NCBI RefSeq assembly: GCF_964340395.1
Contig: NC_135553.1
Location: 20,384,449 to 20,448,448, forward strand
Direction: 5' to 3'
DNA: 64,000 bases
DNA from: Glandiceps talaboti
Taxonomy: Eukaryota > Hemichordata > Enteropneusta > Spengelidae
Positions 1 through 11,299 of the stretch are shown here, one piece after another (position 1 is the stretch's first letter; each line of letters starts with the position of its first letter). Under the pieces are notes generated by a model, which had not been told where the DNA came from, made no database searches, and saw nothing but the letters and a program-made list of their open reading frames with translations. A program made the translations under genes and the position numbers.

Positions 1-1220
1 TCAATAGCTTTTCTCTCCTCCAATTATTCGTCCTGCATGTTTTGTTTCTAGTCATTTGAATACGAGGTATTGTAAAAGCCACGGCATATGCATGTATATA
101 ATTCTATATCATCGGAAATTTAAAAAATAAAATAAAAATTAAGTTTTCATATTACAGTTACAATTATCAAATATTTAGAAGGCACGTGGCACACACGTAA
201 TTCCCAGAGATGAAAATCGTTTGCAATATTGACAAACAAGAAATTGGCGTCGTTATTCTGCCATCCAATATTATATAGTTTATACTTTACCATTTGAAAA
301 GAGATGAAAGGCCCGTAAAATGTGCGGAATTATTGTCAGCAAGACCAATGGGTAGAGAAAAGTTACTAAAAAGAAAAAATCTTAATGTATGAATAATTTC
401 GTGTTATAGTTTTAGAATTACGACTATTCAAATTTGAGCGCAGAAAAACAGCTTTGGTAATTATCCACCATTATCGACCACCACCATTATTATTATTATA
501 AAGCGATACAGAAGAGCTGCATGCATGTATGTATGCATGTATCTAATATGCCCCATGCATGTCATCAGCAGCCTGGTACCTGTAGATAAAGCGCCATCAG
601 TCAACTAATCTCTACCTGACTTTGTTTTCTGTCATAAACCAGAACGAGTCTCCGGGAATAAACAGGTATTTTCCAGGGTATTTCATACACGTTTGGTTCT
701 GAGGAGTCATTTCATAATTTCATTTATATAATGGTCTCTTTATTTCGTAGTTCAAGGCCATCGGCCCAAATAACGAAACATCCAATATATACATAACAAA
801 AACAGGAAAACATACATGCAGTTATAAGGACAATAATTACAGGATTATATTCACTCTCATAAACTTCTTTGCGCAATGTCATAGCAATCTGAAGTGGCGC
901 CCATGCAAACGAATTTCTGTAGAGGAGGCGATCAGGCTAAAAAACGTAAACATGTACTACGAAGGTCAATTCAGGCAAAACAACGAAGGTAAAAATAGCA
1001 ATGACATCTACATCGGATTTTAATCAGATTTATATGCCTGCAAACAACACTGTCTACTAGAATTCGCTTCGAGTCGTTTTTCAATTTATCTTAAAATAGT
1101 CACTGGGTTCAATTTACTAAAACTAATTTCCAAAAAGCTACAAACAACTCTGATTCCATAAGAGATTCCCCTTCACATAAATGTGAGCTTCAAAAGAAGA
1201 AATCATCTTTAAATTGAACT
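1..1220. other. No gene recognised
   Basis: AT-rich sequence with short homopolymers and small ATT/TGTATGCA-type simple repeats around 480-545. I see no open frame with protein-like composition, no RNA gene and no clear repeat shared with the rest of the window. Confidence 0.5.
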
Positions 1221-1279
1221 CTAACCTATTCTTGGAGATACTTCATTATTGAAGGAGGTGGGAGGGGGGAGCTGCATCA

Positions 1280-1850
1280 TCACCACAATGGCTGCTGATG
1301 GCGAGGGAGGGACATCCCATCCCACGATGTTGAAAATAAGGACATGTAGAGATAAAATATCAACCCATACAAACAGCTTAAATTCAAGCCATTGAATACA
1401 GGTCGGGCTTTGGTAAGGGTATCCAGCTTTCCTTCCTTGCAAGCTAATAAGTTGGTGTGTAATTCACGGTTGAGTTCATGGACCGTTAATAATGGTGTTA
1501 ATTTGTCCATGGCTACAGATGTCCTTAAGTTGTGAACGTGACTTCAAAAGTTGTTGATCAAAATAATCACGTTGTCGTAAGTGGTCCTTGATGGTAGTCC
1601 TTATGGGATGACGGGAACACTTATCGAGGTGTTTATCATAGGCACGTTGTAACTTTGTAGCTCGACCCAACAAAGTAATGACATGTTTCCGTAAACTACC
1701 TAAAAAGTGGATATGGCTGGTGCACCTGGTCTTCCCAAATGTGGCTTTACAGTATTTCACTGCCACGGATTTTATGTCGTCTGGGAAGTGTTGAATGGTC
1801 TTCATCAACAAACCATGGGCCCGGTGATGGTATCGGTTGTTAGATGCCAT
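1280..1850 (-). pseudogene. Unidentified frame broken by a frameshift
   Basis: A minus-strand frame starts at an ATG (1850-1848) and runs about 124 codons to 1476. A second frame, shifted by one base and overlapping it at 1476-1510, continues in protein-like sequence to 1280. Read across the shift, the text is rich in His, Arg, Lys and Leu, has several Cys, and no membrane segment. The first part (start MASNNRYHHRAHGLLMK) looks like real coding sequence by composition, while the last 40 codons of the second frame look like translated intron. I do not recognise the family. It may be a decayed retrogene, a fragment of a mobile-element gene, or one exon of a gene whose other parts lie outside the window. 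The single frameshift could also be a sequencing error or an unseen intron. Confidence 0.35.
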
Positions 1851-1919
1851 GAAGATGTTGCAGCTATAGAAAACTCTTGTAATAGAGTAGTAAAAAATAT
1901 AATGCTGCTAGGACTGTAG

Positions 1920-2741
1920 TACAAAGACATGCATAGGAACTTATAAATAAGTCCGTATAAATAGATGTGAAATCCGACGTTTCGAATAAATATTCTTTTT
2001 CAAAGGAAATATCGGCGAGATACAGAAATGTTACATACATACAGCTCCATCCACCGAAAATTCTGCAAATTCCATTACAATTTCAGTTTTTGTGACATTT
2101 TATGTCCTGTGATGTGCATGTACCCTCTCGAGGATTAGCAAGAACAAATAATATTATATAATAGTGTTGTCATGAAAAATCCTACTGTATAATATGTTGA
2201 AATAGTCATTTTACGACCACTGTCACAGCAGTGTTGAACATTTTGCAAAGTGCACAATTATATTTGAATATGTATTTCAAAAATATTATTCGATTTGCCA
2301 TTTTTCATTTTTTTATTTGAAAATCTGATAACGTGCGATACTTGCAAGAATTATACAAGAATTTTCCAACTTTACAAAAAACAACTCAAGTTAAATTATT
2401 ATTGTTTACGAAATTGTCTAGTGCCATCGTTCATGAAATCGTAATCGTCATGTTAGAAAAGGATGTAAAACTGATGCTAGAAGAGTGGACCTATTCTAGA
2501 AAATATGCGTATGTCGGGTTTCTGCGTGTATGCCGAAGAAACGGAAAGCGCGCGGAGATGTCTTCGAATATATACACTTGACGGTATGTGCACTCGCGAT
2601 ATTCTACGAGACTTTCACAAGTTCGAACACAGTTACTAAGCACACGTGGTTGTCAATGTAAATAGAACGTGCAAATGCTGACAGTTTTTGCAGTGATCAC
2701 AAACTTATATATGGTGTATATCCACTGATATTTCATTGAAA
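1920..2741. other. Intergenic/upstream region of the coiled-coil gene
   Basis: No convincing coding sequence; an 82-codon plus-strand frame at 2333-2581 starts with GTG and has no recognisable features. The stretch 2500-2700 is less AT-rich and contains several CpGs, so it may hold the promoter of the gene that starts at 2742. Confidence 0.35.
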
Positions 2742-2931
2742 ATGATTTTCTCAAGACGATCTTCTTTGTCAATGTTGACAACATGTACTCAAGGTAAGTT
2801 TGAAAACTTTTTTCGTGTAAAAATAGACATCCTAACTTATATTTTTGTTCTCGAAACTTGACGTGTACTGTTTACACTATCGACGTCATTCCTTGATAAA
2901 CATAAGTCGAAATATTTTTTTAACAAGAGTT

Positions 2932-2980
<49 letters not shown>

Positions 2981-3092
2981 GAAATATTAATTTTTCGAAA
3001 AATGCTTAATATACTCTTCAAGCACAATCTTTTTGTGGAAAATAAATATTTCTACAGTAATAATAACATCGCTTAAGTTCTAATAGTGATGG

Positions 3093-3175
<83 letters not shown>

Positions 3176-6156
3176 ATCAGCGAGTTACAGTAACAGACAA
3201 AGGTTATTGCTACCGACGGCAGTCTTTGATCGTGTTACTATACAGTATGGAAACTGGTGTGTTGACGTTATGCCACATCCTGGCGTATTCGCCCACATCA
3301 TAGAAATAGGACTACCTCAAGTTGCAATCAAAGTAATGGGTGAGTGATTTCAGTAGTTCTTATACGTTTACTAGTTTAAAAAAGCGCGTGAAGATAATTT
3401 ACAATAAAGATAATTTAAAAATCACGAAGAGAATCACTTCATAATAAAACTAAATTATATACCTATTTGAATGACAATATGAAATATTTAACTTCTCTCA
3501 CCTGACGTGTGCGATCATTTGTCCTTGTGATATATGATCTCGTTTTTGTAAGTTCACACAACATATGATCTAGCCATACGACTTCACCTAGATGTATTGT
3601 CCCAAAGCAACCCATATCATATATGTATGATGTATTTCTTTTTCATCATTTCAACAGAGAATCGTGAAAAGGACGTTGTTCGAAAGAATGACGAATTGAA
3701 CAAACTGAAGATAGAACTTGATGAGAAACAGAAAGCGATTTCTGACAAAGAAGACGAGCGAGAACGGAAACTCAAAGAGCTTGAGAACAGAGAACAACTA
3801 TTAGACGAAACCCAACAACAGCTCGAAACAACCAAAAATGAACTTCGTAAAGAGAAAGTAATATTAGATGAAAGAGATAAGAGTCTCCAGGAAAAGGAAG
3901 AAAGACTGGGAAACAGAGAAACTCGTCTGGAAGACGAAAGGGGAAGTGTGACTATCAAGGAGAAGGGGCTAAATGACAGACAACGACACATTGAAAAGAA
4001 AGAGAGGGAGGTGGCAGAAGCGATGACAGCCGTCGCTAAGAGACAAGCAGCAGTTAATGAAAGCCAATGTCATTTAGACGATAGAGAGCAGATACTGCGT
4101 ACAAGGAGAGATAAAGTTGATGGAAAGATGATTGAGATGACTCTGATTGAGGACACCATCAACGAGCAAAGTAGGAGACTGCAGGCGAAAGTCAGAGAAC
4201 TTGAACGGAAGGAGGAGGAGGTAAAAGAAGCCAAAAGGAAAATTCATTTCAGCGAAGTTGAACTGAACAATAGAGAGGTTTGTTTGAACCAGAAAGAAAG
4301 TTCAATGAGCGAAGCAGAGATCATGGTCGAACAGAAGTTGAAAGAGATTGGTGAGAGAGAAAGAAGAATGGAGGAAAAAGAGTTGATGTGTGTCAAAAGA
4401 GAGGAAAAGGCTGAAGAACTGGTGACTAGTGTGGCTATTAAGGACGCCACATTGAAAGATAAACAATCTGATTTGGATGAGAGGGAACAGAAAGTAGATG
4501 AGAAAGAAGAAGAAATTGAGAGAAAAATGAAGGAAATGGTTATGATGGAAGATGTTATTGAGGAGCAGAAGGCAATGAGACTAAGGGAGGAGTATAAAAA
4601 ACTGACATCTGCCCAAAATAAAATGCAAATACAAGAAAATGAACTTGCATCACGTATTGATCTAATCAAGGAAAGAGAGGCAGAACTAGAAAAGAAAATG
4701 ACTGAATTTGAGGCAAGACTAAATATTCAAGAGGAGACAGGTAGAGAACTGAAAGCAAAGGAAAATGAGATAAGAGAAAGAGAAATTAATGTTACAAAGA
4801 TGAAACAGGAAAATGATGAAATGAAAAAGAACTTGATTGAAGGGAATGAAAAACTGACCACTTATACCAAGTCAACACAAATGAAAGAAGAAGCCTTGGT
4901 GAAACAGTCAGAGGAACTAAAGAATCTACAACAAGAACTGTCGTCAAAGGAAGCGTTTCTCAAGATGCTAATAGCTGATATGATGGAAAAAGAAAACATC
5001 ATTGAGCTAAAAGAAAAGTGTCTTAGTGAAAAAGGACTCAGCTTAGCATCATCGAAAGGGCGCATAAAAGAATGTTCAAACAGATTGGACATAGAAAAGA
5101 AAATGCTAATCAAGAGATCAGAAGAATTGGAAAATCTGGAAGCAAAGATAGAATTAAAGAAACTTTTGTTAGATACAAAAGAAGAAAACTTGTCACAGAA
5201 AGAAAAGGAGTTAAAGAAAGAGGATGCTGAGTTCGAAAACAAACAGAGGGATGTCAACGACCTATCAAACCGACTTTACGAATGGTATGATAAATTAGTT
5301 GAGAAGGAAAAAAGTCAGAACAAGCGTGGAAAAGAGATGGAAAAGATCGGAAGGGAAGTAGAAATACGTCTGGAAGATATAAAGAAAAGTGAAATCCGTC
5401 TTAGAGACATAGAACAATCTCTGGAAACGACAGGAGTTGAACTTCACTTGGACAGAGTCTCCTTGGACAAAGAAACACGAACAATGAGTAAAAAGATGAT
5501 AGAAGCTGTGAACTTGAAAGAAAAACTGGAAGACGAAAGAAAAACAGTCATTTTAAGAGAGAAAGCCGCTGAACAAAAGTTAAGAGAGATATCACAGCAA
5601 GAACAGACCATGTTGGAAAAACAGAAAATGCTAATGACAACAGAGGAATATGTAAAAACGAAAATGGAGAAGATAATGGTGATAGGAGAGAGATTACAAA
5701 ACATCAGGTCCATCATCGAAAAACAAGATTCCAAAGTACAGAACAGTGAGTATTAATATTTCCTCCTCACCTATATGTAGATAACAATTTATAATATCTA
5801 AATGAAATATTATACTGTAACAATATAACAGGATTTTGTATTGATATCTCAACTATCAAGAATGATACAAAGTTCAATATCAATTACCATGGTTACCCAG
5901 TGCAGTAGTAAATTTGTTTGAAATTTGAACCTATAACAGTATATTGTAACCAGTGATTAGGGCACACAGAGCAACGGTGAATATCCCTATTAACGTATAG
6001 AGGGCGATATTTCAGTATGTGTGTAATCAACAACTAATCGACCTCTCAAACAAATTTGCAGGTTCCAGACGTCGTTCAGAACGACAGAGTGGTGATGGTT
6101 CTAAGATAATGACAACAAATATTGGAGTGAAGACAGAGGAAGCAGAGAAAGACTGA
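2742..6156 (+). CDS. Long coiled-coil protein, family not recognised (4 exons, 797 aa)
   Basis: Coding exons by splice consensus: 2742-2793 (ATG; donor GTAAGT), 3181-3339 (acceptor after a CT tract; donor GTGAGT), 3658-5745 (acceptor TTTCAACAG; donor GTGAGT) and 6062-6156 (acceptor TTTGCAG; stop TGA). Every junction is phase 1 and the joined frame stays open for 797 codons, which strongly supports the model. Residues 1-70 are not coiled-coil; the first 33 contain Arg at 5, 6, 23 and 25 and no acidic residue, as in mitochondrial presequences. From about residue 72 to 765 the protein is almost continuous charged coiled coil rich in Glu, Lys, Arg and Leu, with a recurring pattern of the kind L-x2-RE-x2-L-x2-KE. 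The tail of about 30 residues is basic then acidic and unstructured. It resembles trichohyalin- or golgin-type rods only in composition; no orthologue is claimed. The big exon has an in-frame TTG-led extension at 3597-3657 that is intron, not protein. Confidence 0.75.
2932..2980 (+). repeat. (TTG)n microsatellite
   Basis: About 16 perfect TTG units inside intron 1 of the coiled-coil gene. Confidence 0.95.
3095..3173 (+). repeat. (TC)n microsatellite acting as a polypyrimidine tract
   Basis: About 40 TC units end seven bases before the AG of the exon-2 acceptor (3179-3180) of the coiled-coil gene, so the microsatellite itself forms the pyrimidine tract of that splice site. Confidence 0.9.
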
Positions 6157-6172
6157 TTCTCTGTGAGACTGT

Positions 6173-6178
6173 AATAAA
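6173..6178 (+). terminator. Candidate poly(A) signal, coiled-coil gene
   Basis: AATAAA lies 17 bases after the stop codon, but a good donor (CAG then GTGAGTG at about 6189) follows, so the transcript may instead splice to a 3' UTR exon near 6870-7235 that ends with overlapping AATAAA motifs at 7223-7232. Confidence 0.35.
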
Positions 6179-6544
6179 GATGATACAGGTGAGTGTTTCT
6201 ACGCTGATTACAAATGATTATATACATCTATGACTAAAGATGGTGGAGTTGTTAGGTAATAATAACAAACATTGCAATTACTCACGTGACTTCTAGAATT
6301 GATCAAATGTTATGTCAGTCAATTTGAATGCTACTAGATGATGTTACAATTTCCCCCCAACTTTTATCTGTAAAACACTTTTCAACAGAGCAATCCTGTT
6401 AAGTGATAACGTTTAATTAATAGGAACCATAATGTAGATCATTATTGTACAAACAAATATTTGACCACCAGATTTGCTGTCGAGTGAAACATCGAATAAT
6501 AATGATCACGTGACATCAGATGTAACGATTTCTTGTCTATCTAG

Positions 6545-6625
6545 ATGATATGATATGATATGATATGATATGATATGATATGATATGATATGATATGATA
6601 TGAGATGAGATGAGATGAGATGCGA
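6545..6625 (+). repeat. (GATAT)n pentanucleotide repeat
   Basis: About eleven TGATA/GATAT units followed by GAGAT, GCGAT and GGGAT-like decayed units, just downstream of the coiled-coil gene. Confidence 0.9.
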
Positions 6626-6949
6626 TGCAATGGGCTGGGATTATGTGGGATGGGATGGGATATATGATATAAAGAATTATTTCATCCGCCTTAAAGAAAA
6701 ATTTTCTGTTAGTGGTCCATCACTCACTGGTAGCATAAAATATTTCGACGAGAAAGTCGTCCAATTAGCTATAGTATTGTCACTCTTCATTAAATGTTTA
6801 AATTCATATAATTCATCTTTATTCAGATAAGGAATATAATTTATCTCTCTTTTATATGTTTTTAAGAAAGAATTGGTCTGATTCTGAGGAAGAAGTCGAA
6901 AAACAATGTTTGAGACTGTAAATTGTTACTCAAACTGCATTCTGGGAAA

Positions 6950-7020
6950 CCAGAGCTGATATTTCTTACGTGACTGACGGTGCCGTAAAAGAGGCTGTAT
7001 GGTTTACGACGATGCTGAAC
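6950..7020 (+). repeat. Dispersed repeat fragment, copy 1
   Basis: The stretch around 6985-7015, reading GACGGTGCCGTAAAAGAGGC onward, matches the complement of 31430-31475 with small indels and weaker similarity on one side, so both are probably remnants of one mobile family. Here it lies in the putative 3' UTR of the coiled-coil gene. Confidence 0.45.
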
Positions 7021-7222
7021 TGTGACTACAAGTCATTCAAATGAAGACGGCAAAGAAAACATTCTGATGTTAATGGCATATAACTGTCGAGTAGATATCT
7101 AGTCAACATCTATACATGGACTTACGTTGATTTTGACCAAAACCTTCCGTCCCTTGTATTAAGTGTCTTCTTTAGAGCACACGTTGTTATATTATTTTTT
7201 AAAATAGATGGATTTTATTGTA

Positions 7223-7232
7223 AATAAATAAA
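7223..7232 (+). terminator. Overlapping AATAAA signals
   Basis: Two overlapping AATAAA hexamers follow a stretch (6870-7220) that may be the last, non-coding exon of the coiled-coil gene. The link to that gene is inferred from position and strand only. Confidence 0.35.
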
Positions 7233-7488
7233 TGATTTTAGTTATTCAGTTGATGAGGTGTGATGATGTGTATTTTTTAAATTATTATTTAGCTTTTTTT
7301 TTTCTTTTTTTTTTTTTTTTATAGATCTCGTGTATTGAATTACATCATCTAGGCTACTACAACTCTCACTGCCGTTTCATAGCTTTGACGTTTTGTCAAC
7401 TCATTTGCATGGTAAACTTTGTCAAGTTAGTATACTATGATGTAGTTGAGTACTAAAATTTTAACCAATACACACAACATATATAACT

Positions 7489-7596
7489 AGTCTCGGTTAC
7501 TAGCCCCTTGCCGTTGAGGGCTACACTCCCTCTGTTGGGGGGGGGGGGGGTAGCCCTCAACTGCAAGAGGTTGGGTAAGCGATCGAGACTAACTTG
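7489..7596. repeat. Foldback repeat with G-rich loop
   Basis: Two arms of about 45 bases, 7489-7533 and 7551-7596, are imperfect reverse complements (shared core GTTGAGGGCTAC / GTAGCCCTCAAC), with a run of about 14 G in the loop. The ends read AGTCTCG and CGAGACT, as in a small inverted-repeat element. Confidence 0.65.
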
Positions 7597-7603
7597 TGAT
7601 CAG

Positions 7604-7730
7604 CTGAGAGCTTTTGACTGTAGACAGTCAGTCATGTTCACTCATGATAGACGGCGCTGTTGATAAGCTTAGAGCTTTCGACTGCAACCATATCAGTCAT
7701 GTTCACTCATGATAGATGGCCGCTATTTAT
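7604..7730. repeat. Two-copy direct repeat of about 65 bp
   Basis: Two adjacent units share AGAGCTTT-CGACTG and a longer identical block ending in CATGTTCACTCATGATAGA. They lie directly upstream of the Penelope-like relic. Confidence 0.7.
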
Positions 7731-7739
7731 GATCACCAC

Positions 7740-8190
7740 GTCACCTTGTGATGTGATCACGGACAATGTTCTCGTAGATCTTAGGGAGAAAGTACCGCTC
7801 CTCATCTGTCCAGCTTGTTAGGGAAGCTCTTCATGTATTAAAATGGCCTCCTTGATACCACGTTTCTGCAAGTTAGACTCTCTAGTCTATGTAGTGGTGT
7901 TTTTTTTACATTTCCTTTTTCATATTTTTAACCAGCAATTGTAACTTTGAAGTTTCCACGGCCAAGTGATTCCAAGCGTCTCATTACCCTTTTGTTTTAG
8001 GTTTCTTAGTTGCACAGTTTCCATAGCTTTTATTTGTTTTTCCCTACTATTTTTAATGTATGTAGATTTCCACAGAGTGACGCAGATCCTCTGTCAAGGA
8101 TCGAAACGTCAGAAGTTTTAACTTTAGTTAATAAAACCCCATTTTTTGGAACCCAGTTCTTGCTTCACCGTCTGACTCATCACTGTTTAC
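7740..8190 (+). mobile_element. Probable Penelope-like element end with hammerhead-like motif
   Basis: At 8070-8114 the order is GTGACGC, a GATCC/GGATC stem with an 8-base loop, then GAAACGTC. This resembles stem II and the GAAA core of the hammerhead ribozymes known from the terminal repeats of Penelope-like retroelements, although the CUGANGA box is imperfect. No reverse transcriptase or GIY-YIG frame is visible nearby, so this would be a truncated relic. Confidence 0.4.
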
Positions 8191-8904
8191 TTGTAGTTCT
8201 CCATGGTTCCGTGATCCAATATGGCGCCTATATATCATTATACACTGTAGTTGGACTGATTCTAGTTTTATCAACGAACTCATATGTAGTTGGTTGAATG
8301 ATACACGTATTTTACTTCAATCCACGCCAATTGGGGAATATGGGGGATGTGGATGATTATTCTGAATATTTCTCTTTATATCAATACGCTCTATTCTGAG
8401 GATTTAAAAGTGACGTCACTGTTAAAATTGCCCACCCATTCGCTTCTGAACGGTTTTGCCTACAGGTCGCTCATCCTTGTGAGCAATTGCACACGATCTG
8501 TGAACATTTCAACTTCGTCTTTCATCCAGACTGGTGTTTTCGGATAATGTGAAGAGCCCAAGGTAACTCTGGATGATATTGTCGTCGTGTCTTTTGTGTA
8601 TTGAGTGCCTAAAAAGACTGATATTTCACTGATCGGAGAGTGTTTACGAGAGATGAGTACTTACACGTGTAGATAACCAGTGTTGGATTGTTGTGTGTAT
8701 GATGGCGACATCCCTATAATCATGTTAAATGGTCAAATTAATCATAACATTTAGTCCGGGCTTTCGTCTGTATGCTCGCAAGAGAAACGAACAAAATTGT
8801 ATCGGTCTGCCAACAGCACATTTCCATCTGATAGCATCATTTGCTGCAGGCTCAGAGCCGAGGGTTATTTCCAGTAAGAATAGTTTCATGTGTCGTTACA
8901 AGAA

Positions 8905-9515
8905 AGACCCCCACCGGGGGAGGGGGGGGCAACTGTGTATAAAATGGTACCGAGGGGGGGGGGGGCTCCTCTGAGACCTCCAAACCCAAACTTTCATGGT
9001 TTCATACCAACAATCCAAAAAATGATACCCTTTCTAATACCAACTGTATCGCACAAAATAGATACTATGGATTTCTTTAACTAAGTATCCCACTTGCATG
9101 CAAAAACAGGATGTATTGTGGTCCAACAGTGATGTTTCATCTTTAAAATTAACACAACACCCCCACCCCAGTAAGACTGGCAGTAAAGGTTTAATAGAAG
9201 TTTGAGGGAACCAAGTGGAGTTAGCACCTAGCTGGTGATTTTTGAAATGAAAGAACTAAAAGAAATGCTTTCTGATGCCACTATAACATGTCTAGGTAGT
9301 AATGATACGCTGTAAAAATGTGAATCAAAACTAGAGTTTTATCGAAATTTGTGGGGGTTAAAACCTTACCCTTTGCTATACCTGTACATGCTGAAAGTGT
9401 AGCGTACCCTTTCTCATACCTTTTTAGTACAAATAAACCATCCCTTTCCAGAGGGCCCTCCCCATATGGTCCATCTCTGGGAGTTGCCCGCCCCCGTGAA
9501 GAAAGCCCCTGACGA
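8905..9515. mobile_element. Putative non-autonomous element with G/C-rich inverted ends
   Basis: The left end has CGGGGGAGG-GGGGGCAACT and the right end has AGTTGCCCGCCCCCG, which are rough reverse complements. The interior repeats short motifs such as ATACCCTTTC and TACCAA. Ends and duplication could not be fixed by eye. Confidence 0.4.
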
Positions 9516-9519
9516 GAGA

Positions 9520-11299
9520 TCGTGAATGGACGTTACGAACACAAATGAACAAGTGAATACGACGTACGTTGTGATTCTATACAACTGTGACTGTTGGTGA
9601 ATACCTGGTACTAAGGTGCGAGGTCAATAACTCAATGTAAGATACAAAACAACCCAACTAACTTCAGATCCTTCCCCCTTCTTATTGAATTGGCCAAAAC
9701 GTTTCAGAGAGCATCATCAATTTCAAATCAGTACGTATGTAGTAGTATGTAGTGCTATGAATATAAAACCAGTAGTAGTGAGTAAAAAATATAGTTCTTT
9801 TGCTGACAACACTGTTGTATTTATGACATCGCTACCGATTTTATAAGAATATCGCCAATCCCTATAATAACGTCATTGTTCTGTATTAGGACCGTCATAG
9901 ACAAGAACAAAACCATTTAGGAAAGGAATAACAGTTTACAAGCGACTGTGATCTCGCCCCAAAGTGATCACGAATAGGGCAAATAGCTGAAAAGCTTTAT
10001 TAGTTACCCGTACGCGTTGCACTTTATTCACATATATGCGGAAACCGTGGCGTGTACATTGAAGATACAAAAACATTCTTGAACAAGCCCGCTCATGGTG
10101 CGAATCTGGTCGAAGATTCCAACCGGTTCTGTATTGAACTGAAGAGAAAATGAAACTGTCATAACCGTTCATGTGCTAGGAATTTGAATAATGTTTGGTT
10201 ACGAAACACGCGAGTACTCTTTCTGAAATTATTTTAACTCATCAAATACACCTACTAACCGGTTTGAAAGAGTCACGTACGACTCACGAGAATACAACAA
10301 GAGTGACGTGTGTAATGAATTTATTGCACGCATACGATGACACTTCAGGAAAAGGGTATGAACGCGAGTCAAAACTAAAGATTCACATGAATTAATAGCA
10401 TTGTTATAAAACGTTAAACACAGTGACACGATTTCTGTTCATTCTGGCGAGAGTCGCCGCCGGCCGGCCATGACAAATCGAACGGTGAATGTCATTGCTG
10501 TGAATAGAAGTAGGAAATAACAGAGAACTGGTGGGATAGTACAGTATATAATAGCATACTACGTCTTCACTTTACTAAATATATATATACATGGACGCTA
10601 AAATAGGGTAGATGATCGTAGCTTAATTTCATCGAATATTTCGCTTTATGCTTTATGCGACAATTTGTGGTAGCCTTCAAGTATTAAAAACATGACACCA
10701 ACTCGTAACAAAACAAATAGGCTTATACATCCAAATGACTGAAGACGTTAATAGCCTTTATTTTACATCATCACATTTAGTACTACATATTATGCATTAC
10801 AAGGTAGGAAAGGAAAATTTTGTGGCACATAATTTCAAAGATGAACTCATATTCCATTAAATTATGATTCTTTGGATGCAGTATAATATTCGTAAATTAG
10901 AAGAAAGGTGAGACCTACCACACATTACACAGCAACGCAATAACTCGACTTCAGAAGACTTAGTACTAAATGGAATTATTGAAAGCTATAATTGTATACA
11001 TTACCATTAATTACTATCTCAATATTTGGGCATCGCTATTATTGGCTTATTGGCTACATTCGATATCAGACATTCCAAATAAGTTCAACTGGCTATCACC
11101 AGAAGTAAACGACTCAATACGTTTCTCTTGAAATCATAACAATGAAGGAAACGTAAAAGGCACAGTCACCATACCTTTTAAGTTTTACGATTTAGAACCA
11201 TACTCCTATCTACATATTAATTGAGATATGAGTCAAAAGCAGTCAAGTTGATTGCATTCTCTTTGCCACTCGATGCCCAATCAGCAATTGGCGGACTAA
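9520..11299. other. Intergenic, no gene recognised
   Basis: Short frames here (for example at 9936-10172 and 10195-10395) have no protein-like features. AT-rich, with a CpG-richer patch near 10440-10490. The part next to 11300 probably includes the 3' UTR of the receptor gene. Confidence 0.4.

Noticed and set aside
2333-2581. 82-codon plus frame upstream of the coiled-coil gene
   Set aside because: No ATG start, no recognisable domain, no splice context joining it to the in-phase exons at 2742 onward.
3617-5734. Several minus-strand frames of 96-141 codons rich in Ser and Phe
   Set aside because: They are antisense shadows of the coiled-coil exon; Glu/Lys codons read backwards give Ser/Phe.
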